Below, piece by piece: positions 1-9,649 of a stretch of DNA of 64,000 nt. Source of the stretch: Rhyzopertha dominica (Eukaryota > Arthropoda > Insecta > Coleoptera > Bostrichidae); the NCBI GenBank assembly GCA_025024175.1, contig QCXZ01000137.1:67146680-67210679 (forward strand), in the 5' to 3' direction. How positions within the stretch are numbered: the first letter of the stretch is position 1; each line of letters begins with the position of its first letter. Under the pieces are notes generated by a model. That model saw nothing but the letters and a program-made list of their open reading frames with translations, was not told where the DNA came from and made no database searches. A program made the position numbers and the translations under genes.

Positions 1-2218
1 TTAAACAAAACAATTTTCTCAACGTGGCCGATTTGACAATGTCCATGCCGGTGCTGCCGCCAAAGTTCTTGGACTGCCACATGGACGGTAAGTGAATGGG
101 ATGTGAAAGAAGAGTCTTTATGAACCAGGCGCTCGCCATCGTTGACATACTTGGTGGAACTACGCCCTTATTTTTTGATTCAACCAGTAGACCTACAATG
201 TGCTCGTATTATATAAGTATATGCTGTATATTAGATTATATTTTCATGTTTTACTGATTCTTTTTTTTGTGTCAATTGATTATATTTGGCTAGATGGATA
301 AATTATAATTTTATAGCTATTGGCATGCATTTGTTTCATTGTGGAAGTTTATTTTATCTACTATAGAATATATTTCTGAATATAATTAATTCCAGGAAAT
401 TTGTTTTTAAGGAAATCATGCTGAGAAAATTTCCAAGAGAATAATCCAAAATATACATTCTCAGGAATATAAAAAATTCCAACGGAAATTTCCCAGGGAA
501 ACAATAAACTGTGTCCCAAATTGATTTTATTTATTTAATTTTAACTATTCGGATGGTAAAGATTAAAAGATCGCTAAATGGGATAAATTTGAGAGAATTT
601 TATAAGAAAATCATACTTGCTTTCCAATTTGGAACATTTTAAACGTTGCCCCATAGCTTCAAACTAAGCCGAAAGTAGTTTTGAATCTTATTACTGCACT
701 TTTTTATGTAAAATGCGATGGAGTATCAAGCAAAATTCCATTGTCATTTGTTTTGGACTTGTGTGTTAGTACCAACTTTAAAAATTCTTAGAGGTGCCAT
801 CCTGAGTTTTTTTTATTTAAAAAAGCAAGGACTTTATAAGTGAGGGACATGGTGTTCCATTTTCGTTGTAATTGCAGGGTATATTGTTAACTATTAATAC
901 TAGAGAGTTGTGGTTTGCATGTTACTTTTGTTGCGACTAGAACTTTACCATCGGCATTTTATATTGTCTTTTGTTTTAAAGTTATGGCCAACTTTTGTAT
1001 AACCCTGTATTTCTTCGGTCCTTAATGAAATATACATAGATACAAAAACTGTAAATACATTTTAATGAATATTTTTGTATTAAATCCAGCAGCATACTCA
1101 GAATTTTTTAGGGGATTACATTTTTGAAATATAACAAATCTGTATTTCTTTAAATGGAAAACACAGTTTACTATAGTAGAAAAGACCTATTTTTTCTGAT
1201 TAAGAAAATATCTAATTAGATTTTATATTTACGTCCAGCAAGCTACAGAACAAGAGGACACAATTTTGCTCTATTAAAGAAAATACATGCCTATTTACAT
1301 GCTTGTCAGAAATCACGCCATGCCACCATATAGCAAAACAATGTTTTTATGTCTTGAGACTAGTGATGTCTATTCTATAGTAGAGCGAATATTCGTTCAA
1401 AATTGTCCCAAATAATATTCGATACAAATTAACTAATATTCATATTCATTCTATTCAGAAACGAATATTCGGATACAAATAAACAAATGTTGGAATTGGT
1501 TATTTGGTTATAAATGTTATTTGTTTTCGAACCTAATAGATGTTTTTTTAATAATATCCGTCTTTGAACAATTTTGATGGCGAATAAAGGAATAGGTATA
1601 TGTAGTTTGGAATGTGCACAGGTATTTTGCATAGCAGCTGCTTTCATCCGAATATTCGTTTTTGAACAAATCAAAAATGAATATTTGTGTTTTACTCTAT
1701 TATGGAATTTACTTTTGGATCAGCAAAATTGTTTTGTTGTATTTACTGATATTTATGTCAATGTCGAGGTAGTTTTGTATTTTTTGCACTGTGATACATG
1801 TATTGCTAATATGTAATATATTTACATGTTTTTCATTGCTGACATTGCTGACGTGTCCTAGAAAATGTATTACAATTTTCTTTGGACGAATAATAATCTA
1901 ATCTAATCAAAATCCAAAATACGATTACGAAAAACTGGAAACCAATCATGTCGGATGTCTATATTATGAGAAAAATCTCTGATTTTTGTTCCTGACTAAT
2001 GGTGCACTTTCAAATGAAAGTATCAAATTGTTCAATAGTTGGAAGTATTTGAATTATTTGACAGCTAAGGTGGCAAATAAGCACGGATGCTTTTGATTAA
2101 AACAAATCTTTGCTTGCCATTTTCAGGACCCATTGTCCACAATGATCCGAAATTTAACGGGTTCTATTCTACAAAAAAAGAAGGGTGTTCATATTGGTGG
2201 AGACATTGTGGTAATTAA
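1..2218 (+). CDS. 3' end of an unrecognised gene (two exons, partial at left edge)
   Basis: Exon a (1-87, open to the window edge) reads in the frame starting at base 3 and ends in GAC G followed by a consensus donor GTAAGT. Exon b (2127-2218) follows a good acceptor (TTTTCAG at 2121-2126), restores the same frame (phase 1) and ends in TAA at 2216-2218. The joined tail is about 58 residues. It contains a Pro-rich stretch (MPVLPPKF), then DCHMDG across the junction, and a Cys/Trp/His-rich end (CSYWWRHCGN). I do not recognise the family. The matching splice phases and the lack of stops are the whole case for it. An AATAAA lies near 2656. The gene is tail-to-tail with the cyclooxygenase-like gene on the other strand. 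Confidence 0.5.
930..1200. repeat. Dispersed repeat, copy A (related copy at 26940-27175)
   Basis: The two stretches share recognisable blocks in the same order: TATTGTC-TTTGTTTTAAA, CCAACTTTT, ATTTCTTC-GTCCTTAAT, GGCATACTCA-like, and a final ACTAT-GT-GAAA-GACCTATTT. No coding potential or clear termini were seen, so the class is unknown. The rest of 240-2120 is AT-rich intron of the partial gene, and I see nothing else in it. Confidence 0.45.
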
Positions 2219-2729
2219 GAAGTTTGTAGCAAATGGATCTGTAACAGTGAAAAGAATGCATACAAGAAGATCACTATTGCTGAGTTTAACTACTTAAAAG
2301 CAATAGCGCTGAATATGAAGTAATTTTGATTCGAAAATCAATTTTTTACAATCAAAAAAAGCTTTAAATGTGATTGGTACTTCTATTTTAATTTAACATT
2401 TTTTTACCACTGAATATTATAATAGCTAAACATTTTTCCAAAGATACTATCGGCTTCAGTTAAACCAGCAACACCATGTGAAAGGTGTATTCCTGTATGA
2501 CCTGAATAGAACTTGATTGGTGGAGATCCTCGCACGCTTTGTTGCCATATTAACGCTGTTTACATGTTGGCGGAATGGCGTTATATGTCAATTTTTCTTA
2601 AAACGAACAAATACACTCACGGAAAGAAAAGAAGAAGAAAGAATGATATTTGAACAAATAAAATGTTCTTAAACCTTATTATTATTATTATGAAGCACCA
2701 CACGCCGGTGGGTATCAAATCAGCTATGT

Positions 2730-2735
2730 TTTATT
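2730..2735 (-). terminator. Poly(A) signal of the cyclooxygenase-like gene
   Basis: AATAAA on the minus strand, 39 bases past the TGA at 2774. It supports a genuine early 3' end rather than a missed terminal exon. The intergenic stretch 2219-2729 shows nothing else apart from a short ATT repeat near 2680. Confidence 0.6.
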
Positions 2736-2773
2736 ACAACAGTCAACACTCACTGATGCCCCACTGTTACAGA

Positions 2774-5700
2774 TCAATTTGTCACACTGTATCTGTCTAT
2801 CTCACGCTGTTGACAAATTAGCATGTACTGCCCTACAGTATTACCAGATTTAATCATTATGAGCAGTCTCATAAATAGTGTTGAATGCATAATGATGGTT
2901 TCATACTTACCCACGGGTAATTCCAGTGCTTCAATGTCAACATACAGTTCCCTGAGTTTAATGATAAGGAGCACATTATCTGTTAATTCGTCAAAGCTAC
3001 TCAGTGGTTTCATCGCGAATTTCCTTTTGTAATTGTTGAATGATTGACATTTCATTTTCCTAGTGAGCTCAATGAGCCTCTTGAAATTTTCTTCTTCAAA
3101 CCGACCAATGTTATGAGCTGTAAACTACAAAGACAGAGTACTGAATTTTCTATATTCTGACATTTGACTCTCACTTCTCCTGCCGGTTGAGTACCCATGG
3201 CATTAATAATCTTTTCCAGACCTGCATTAAAAACAATCTTGTTGTTTTTGGAAATTAGATCTTCCATTCTGTAAGTTTCATTTTTAATTAATATTCTGTT
3301 TGGAATATGTGGATGCCAGTGTGGAAGAAGCACAAAGTCTTGATGCACTGCTTCAAAATCCTTTCGTTTTATATCGGCAGCCAGTATGGGTGAATATATA
3401 AATTTAATTGGGTATCCACTCATGTGTTGTAGATATTCAGTTAACGTAATCTTAATTAGCTCTCCTAAAATTGCAGCTAAAGTTTTTGCAATCAGTGTTG
3501 ATATTAACAAATACCAGTTATAATTAATCGTGCTGTTTGATACAATTCTTCATCTGTTGCATTTGGGCGTTCACGATAAAGTATATTGCATACTCTGTTA
3601 TGTTCTCTCAGCCATATTGTAGAGAACACGAACAGAAGTGGATTGACCCCCAGTGCAAGGTTCCCGATTGCCCATAATGGTTCATGTGTAAGAGAATTTG
3701 GATCCGCCAACTGAAATAAGTTGTAAGCAAACAGAGTAATATTTATTTCATGCAACAAACCTGATGTTCTACCCATATCTGTTGACAGTCCGTTAAAAAT
3801 GGTGGGTACTCCTCTCTCTTGAAAATTCTAGTTTTAAGTTTCCCTTTTTTAAATGACCTCAAGGAAGCTTTGGCGTTTGCTGACTTGCCATATATGTGCG
3901 ACATGTCAAACTAGAAATTAGAAATTACATTGTTGTGTACATATTGAGTTTTCATATTTTATTCAAAGAAAACTGTTCATTTAGACTTAGCAGCGCCATG
4001 TCAAAATGACAAAACAATAAATAGTGTTGTTTTTTAGTAGTATAGGGGTCATAGAAAATTGGCAGAAAATATCCTCCCAAAAATGTTCATTAGATATGTC
4101 TTGCAAAATGTTGTCAATGCTGTTGGGGTATATCATTTCGTAAGTCCCACTTGACAATTCCACAATAATATTAAGACTGAAGGATTAACAAGTTAGATAA
4201 ATTTTTACAGCCATTGATGTAGGTGAAAAGTTTAAATTAGAAGTTGAACTTTTTCAAACCTAAAATAAAGAAATTATCAAATAATAAATTATAGTAAACT
4301 TGGCAAATAATTACAACAAACAGCTTTAACAAGTGTGTATCTTGATGTAACTGTTATATTTTATTCATTTCATTTTTCATTAAAAAAATTGAAAACTGAT
4401 CCCATACCTCTAAGTGGATTCTTAATAATTAATCCTAAGAAAACATACTTGAATTCACATCCACTTTATTGAATTAAAGGTATAGCACTTTCGGCTAACA
4501 AATAGCTGTCGTCAGTACCATAAATTACAAAGAAGAAAAGGAACTTTTACAAATATTTGGACTTCATCAAAAATATAGAAACAAGCAAACTTGACCTCAA
4601 ACCAAAAAGCAACCTGCAGGCCAGCAACACAACCGTAATATTAATTTAGAATGACAATTGAATTGCAAAAATCATTTAGAATAGTAAAGTTTCGTACATT
4701 GATAATATTATAAATTTTCAAATAATTTAAATGATAATGAATTTAAATTGTGTAGCGTGGCAATGAGCTTATTTATTTATTTTTCTTTACACTTTTATTC
4801 ACACAAAAAGGCCATTTTTCATACACTTTTTAACTGACGTTTCAAAATATACCTCTGTCATTAAAAGCTCTCGAAATTGAACTGGGAGTATTTAAGAGAA
4901 AAACTACTTTAAATATTTGACAACATTAAATTAAATTAATAAATGTGTAGATTTTTTAAATTAGAGGTAAGAGACATTTAAAACAATTTGAAAAGTATAG
5001 AAATACAGATATTATAACAACAAATGCTTCCATAGCTAAGAATTTATTGTTAAATAAACACACTGCCATGCTAGATAATTTAAATTCATTACATTTGTGC
5101 AAGAAATCATCAAAATTAAATTATTTGGAAATTTTAAGAATTTATGAAATTATTAATGAACAAAATTTTACTACTCTAAATGATTTTTGTAATTTCCACA
5201 GTCCAGTTATAAATTATTAATTTGATCTAAATTAATATTATGTTGTGTTGCTGCCCTGTAGGTTGTTTTTTTGTTTAAGGTTAAGTTTGCTTTTCTGTGT
5301 ATTTTTACCAGAGTAAAATATTTATAAAAGTTACCTTTTTTGTAATTTATGGTATTAATGATGGCTATTTGTTGGCCGAAAGTGCTATAGGTACATGTAA
5401 TTATGTAAAATGGATGTAACCTCAAGTATGTATTCTTAAAAAAGATTAAATTTTTCATAAGTGTTATTAATTGTATAATTAATACTTTTCCTTTGCGGTT
5501 CATTTTTAAATTTTCCATTTGCAGATTAATGAAGTGTGTAACAAATACATGTACAGGGTCTGCCTATTTATATTTATATACATATTTTGTGGGTACAACC
5601 TTAAGTGTTTTATCATATTGAGCAATATGAAGATGCCCTGCCATTATAGTAAGAGCAGCTGGACAATTTATAATTCACTTATACTCAGCAATATGACAAT

Positions 5701-8699
5701 ATGGGGTCAGTGGTCGCAAACAATATTTAGTAGACTTTTGAGAATGTTGAGCAAATCTATAAAGGTCATGCATGGTTTACCATTACTTACACCTACAACT
5801 GGACTATATGTTGATGGGAGTCTTACGCTTAGGGAAATATTGAGGATAGAACAGCTGAAATTAGTATATAGCATAATTCACAACAAGATGAAGCACAACA
5901 TTCATGTTACTTATGCATCTAATATCTAGTTATTAGTACTAGGGAGTGTGGGGCTGTGTTTGTGCCAACAGTGTTGGCTAATAAAGGGAAGTATATGGTT
6001 GCACATCAGATGATGGCGGAGTATAACAAACTTCCTCGATACATCAGGCAGTGATTCAGTGCCGATTTTCAAAAGAATAGCCTAAGCGTGGATAATGCAA
6101 CAGAGATCTTTATGAAGGTATGGACAACTAACCAGCCTGCCTCATGCCAACATTTGCTGCTTTGGTGGACCAGAATAAGATAATACATATTTGTCATTAT
6201 TTGTTTACCTTGTCTTTTCGAGCATTAGCTTTCAATTTTCTTCTTTTGATATATAACATTATAATAGTTTAATAATTACATTATAGTTACAAATTATGTA
6301 AGCATTATTATGTTTAATTTTGGATTTTTTGTAAATTCATAATTCTTAATATAATAATGTAAAAGGGTTACAACTGTGAAAGCTCTAAAGTCTAAAATCT
6401 GTGTGTGTTCCATTAAAAAACATAACTTTTATAATATATATGCCACTGGTGGCCAGAAATATATTAGGAAGGTGGCGACGGTAATTTTGCTCTTAAACTT
6501 TTTTCAGTACAGTCCCTGTGTAATATAAAATAAACAATAACAAATATTAATAATAATAATAAATAAAATATTATGTTAAATAAGTAGCTACTGTGCCATT
6601 TTTTTCTTTGCTTTTTAATGTTAGGTATTTATTTAGGCATAAGTTCAATTATGATATCTGAAATCTCACTTAGTACCGTGTAATTCGCTAAGAGCATTCA
6701 TATAATATATTATATGCTTTAGCAAATTAATGGATGCCAGGGTTGGCATGATTAAAACAGAATGTTTTAAACTTGTTTAAAACAACACCTCTGTTTAAAA
6801 CTTTGTTTTTAACAAATGTTTAAATCATTTGTCTTAAACAGTTTTTTTTACTAATGTTTTAAACAGTGTTTTTTTACGAATATTGTATGTGATTCATTAA
6901 TTATTACTATTAGGCTCGTCTACCCTCCACAAATAGATAAACAGGATTATTAGTAATTACATATCTACATTCACCTTACATTTGCATAAAAATGAATTGA
7001 ATTCAAAACCAGGCCCAGTTTTTTATCGATACAACAGTTATAGAAATTAATAATAAACTTAACATTTTTTCTGTAGCTTAAATTACAAACATTTTAAAAC
7101 AACAAATAAAAATCTTAACCTTATCATAACATAAAAATTTGTATTTCTGGTCCAATACAACAAAACAATAAATAAGACGTTCATTCAACACTTACTAGAT
7201 AATTATATCTTTAGCATAATAGAACAAATACTTGGGAATACAAAAAAAAAACAATAAACAAGAAATTAAATATTTTTACTAGTNCAAGCATATATTTTTT
7301 GCACTTCTTGCATCGAGCTCGCATTGTACTATTTTGCACCTTAATTTTGTCGAAGTAATTCCACACTGCATTATTCTTCCTACTGGTCATTGTAATTGTT
7401 GAACTTTAAACTTTAAAACATACAAGGTCGGTTCCTATTCTCTTTGTTAAAGTTGATATTAGCTAAAAACAACCCAGTAACCAGTATGTGATTGGTCTGG
7501 ATTTTAAGAACAGAGTTGATTTTCGCTTAAAATAGAAAAGAAAAACCGGCATAATAACAAAAATTGTCACGTAAACGCCATACACATCGAATACAAAGGA
7601 CAAATGACAACAGGCAATCGTAGTCACCTAGGGATTTTTAGACAACTGCTACGCTTTGCGTCATCTACTCCTATTTATTTTTACTAATACACATAGTAAT
7701 TTACATGAAAGTGTATGTTTAAAACGTTTTAAACATGTTTTCAACTAAGTAGGAAAAAAACATGTTCCAAAACAATTTAAACATGATTAAATTAAACAAA
7801 ATATATGTTTTTTGCCAACCCTGATGGATGCATACAAACCTGATTGTCGGATTGTGGAGAGTTGCCATCTGGATCCAAATTAAATTGGGACATAAAATGC
7901 TGAACGTACATGGCAAATAATAGATTTGTCTTTCTTGGACATGGTTTGAAAGTAAGACGTTTAAAAATTTGTTTATACAGTTCATCTACATCAGGTAACT
8001 GTACTGGACCTTAAAGAAAACAAAATATGACAAAGAAGAGTTTTATTTTTGTAATAATACCTTTAAAACCCATGGGTGTCGGACACTTTGATGGTACAGG
8101 AGGAAGCGTTCTGCTTATAGGCGTTATGTTCTGATAGGTGTTTAGTATTTCTGGATTCATCGATAGAATATAATTGGTGTCATACAATGAATCCTGAACA
8201 TGGTATATGCGGCTGTTGTATACACTATTAAGATATGGAAATCTATTCACAGCTGTCACTAGAATCCAATTGATCAAACTGTTATCAGTAAAAGATTGCC
8301 ATCTCCGTAGTTTATCAGTGGTGGGGTCTAAAAATGCAAGACTGTTAAATTACTAACAACTACGAAAAGTATATCACCTTTTTCACAGTTTTCTCCAGCC
8401 ACCGAGTTTGGACAGACACATGTATAACCAGAGCCATTAGATGAGCATATACCTCCATTTAAACATGGAAATGAACAACAGTAACTGAAATCTGAATTAA
8501 ACTGTATAATTTAATAATAAATTAGCTTCATTATACTATACTTACATTGTGGTTTTTGTAACTCTATGTGAGGTTCTTTCCATGTATAAACATACAATGC
8601 TATAAGTGTTAGGCCTAATAGAGTTATTAATGACACCACACAGTTAAATTTTAACAAAACATCACTCTGAATTTTTGAAGCTTTAACTATAGAGGTCAT
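2774..8699 (-). CDS. Cyclooxygenase-like (prostaglandin G/H synthase family) protein, probably catalytically altered
   Basis: Nine exons on the minus strand: 8699-8546, 8491-8378, 8327-8061, 8009-7840, 3910-3761, 3710-3515, 3464-3175, 3124-2911 and probably 2832-2774. All have GT/AG borders and matching phases, giving about 537 residues. Residues 19-40 are a hydrophobic anchor. Residues 56-87 are an EGF module with the PCLNGGIC pattern. The rest follows the animal COX heme-peroxidase domain: LPPVPSKCPTPMG, HIYG, STIWLREHNRVCNIL, EYLQHMSGY, HWHP and MKCQSFNNYKRKFAMKP. COX enzymes turn arachidonate into PGH2 at the ER membrane. Here the proximal heme His is kept (H401 in HWHP). The catalytic Tyr385 position is Pro398, and the distal His207 position is Ser219 (QHFMSQ). 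The usual last ~70 residues, including the Ser530 region, are missing, and an AATAAA lies 40 bases after the stop. The family call is firm; loss of activity is inference. Confidence 0.92.
4479..4519 (-). ncRNA. Hammerhead-ribozyme-like motif, copy 1
   Basis: Read on the minus strand: GGTA, then the core CTGACGA (4515-4509), a hairpin with perfect GCTA/TAGC stem, then CGAAA, then TACC, which pairs with the opening GGTA. Penelope-like elements are known to carry hammerhead motifs in their terminal repeats. This copy is an inverted match to the copy at 5351-5392. Position 10.1 is not a canonical pair, so activity is uncertain. Confidence 0.45.
5021..5220 (+). pseudogene. Penelope-like element remnant, C-terminal end
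   Basis: The reading frame ending in TAA at 5218-5220 contains LDNLNSLHLCKKSSKLNYLE followed by ILRIYEIINEQ. It matches residue by residue the end of the fuller Penelope-like protein at 62.2 kb (LDNLKSLHFCNKSSKLNNLE, then ILEIYKILNGQ). In that family this segment is the C-terminal tail after a GIY-YIG endonuclease. Here only the last ~65 residues survive, and the upstream sequence has stops. It lies inside the large fourth intron of the cyclooxygenase-like gene. Confidence 0.75.
5351..5392 (+). ncRNA. Hammerhead-ribozyme-like motif, copy 2 (degenerate)
   Basis: Aligned without gaps to copy 1: GGTA, TTAATGA in place of CTGACGA, a GGC/GCC stem around TATTTGTTG, CGAAAGTGCTATA. It starts 130 bases downstream of the Penelope-like stop codon. 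The homology continues to about 5440 (ATGGAT, CAAGTATG). The damaged core suggests an inactive relic. Confidence 0.4.
5600..6170 (+). pseudogene. Non-LTR retrotransposon ORF2 3' remnant
   Basis: The frame open to 5929 includes IWGQWSQTIFSRLLRMLSKS, then SLTLREILRIEQLKLVYSI, and IHNKMKH. These resemble the region after the reverse-transcriptase domain of CR1/Jockey-type elements, where a 'W...L..L.k.i.r' block is followed by a 'kLvykilhnk' block. Later frames (about 5930-6110) contain NKLPRYIRQ, like the 'yN.LP..ir' end of those proteins, with frameshifts. It has no catalytic YADD motif and is clearly a fragment. Confidence 0.55.
6738..7823. mobile_element. Non-autonomous hAT element in a cyclooxygenase-like intron
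   Basis: It begins CAGGGTTGGCA and ends TGCCAACCCTG, a perfect 11-bp terminal inverted repeat. It is flanked by an exact 8-bp target duplication ATGGATGC (6730-6737 and 7824-7831). These two features are diagnostic of the hAT superfamily. Subterminal runs of GTTTAAA/TTTAAAC occur at both ends and may be transposase binding sites. At 1086 bp it is too short to code a full transposase. It sits just 16 bases downstream of exon 4 of the host gene (minus strand), so it is close to the splice donor but does not disrupt it. Confidence 0.9.
7284..7390 (-). pseudogene. BED-type zinc finger exon relic of the hAT element
   Basis: From the ATG at 7390 the minus strand reads MTSRKNNAVWNYFDKI, followed by RARCKKCKKYM. 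This is the start of a BED zinc finger (aromatic VWNYF, then C-x2-C), the N-terminal DNA-binding domain of hAT transposases. The frame then meets an N base and stops. It is the only coding trace in the element and suggests derivation by internal deletion from an autonomous parent. Confidence 0.65.
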
Positions 8700-9371
8700 T
8701 TTTACTTGAAATTTGATACACTACATGCCTTCTGTCTTATTATTGATGTAACAACTGAAGTGTCAGTATATTTTTATAGGTATTTCAAAAATAAGTCTTA
8801 GCCACCTTCCTTTATCTCATTCACGTCACAAGAAAACTGCAGTCAATTAAAAAATAGTTTTTTATTGAATCAAAATGTTCATTTGTATTTTTTATTGAAT
8901 TATTTATTGTAGAATATTGTACTGGTTGTAATAATATTTAAATGGTGTAAATTTATTTGCAATTTACTATGGAATCTAATATTTGTGAAAGACTACAATA
9001 TTTGTCGACAGTGATGACTTTATGGCACAAATTAATAACAGCAGCTGTCATGAATTTCAAAAAGTTAAAGGGATATGTTTTAACTTTAAATTTGACTATG
9101 TGCTTTTTCAAGGAGAATAATAATTATATGTATAAAAAATTCGAGATAAATATTTGAGAAATGATTTTCTAAGCTGCTACAGCTATTATTTAACTAAATT
9201 CAAACACTAAAATCCACAAAATGTACATTTTATCCTACAAAATTCTTACACCTCTTCATAGTACTTAATATTTAACATTTTGTAGAATAAATTGAATCAC
9301 ACTATTACATATTTTATGTATCTAATTTTATTTCGAAATAATCGGTAAAGTAAAAGTGAAGTAAAGTGCGC

Positions 9372-9562
9372 GCCAGGAAAGAAGTCGTACCTTAAGAATG
9401 TAACATCGTCCACCCCACAATTTGAACTCATGGGTGGTCCTAGTTAATAAATTTATTCGCCGTCCTAGGCTGAAATTGTGACCATGAATAATGGCGGGCA
9501 CGCCAATGATTTAATGTCTTGCGACAATTTTCGTCCCCACCACGTCTGCCTTCTTTCCTGGC
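9372..9562. mobile_element. Short MITE-like inverted-repeat element
   Basis: The 191-bp segment begins GCCAGGAAAGAAG and ends with its exact reverse complement CTTCTTTCCTGGC. The interior is more GC-rich than its surroundings. No target duplication was seen. It lies between the divergent cyclooxygenase-like and METAP1 genes, just upstream of the METAP1 promoter. The remainder of 8700-9600 is AT-rich and shows nothing else. Confidence 0.5.
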
Positions 9563-9649
9563 CCACACATTATTTGGTAGATGTTAAAAGAGTTGTGATT
9601 TTCTTATAAAATTTGGTAGTGTGGCAACACTGCATCTTTTCGGTTTTAG

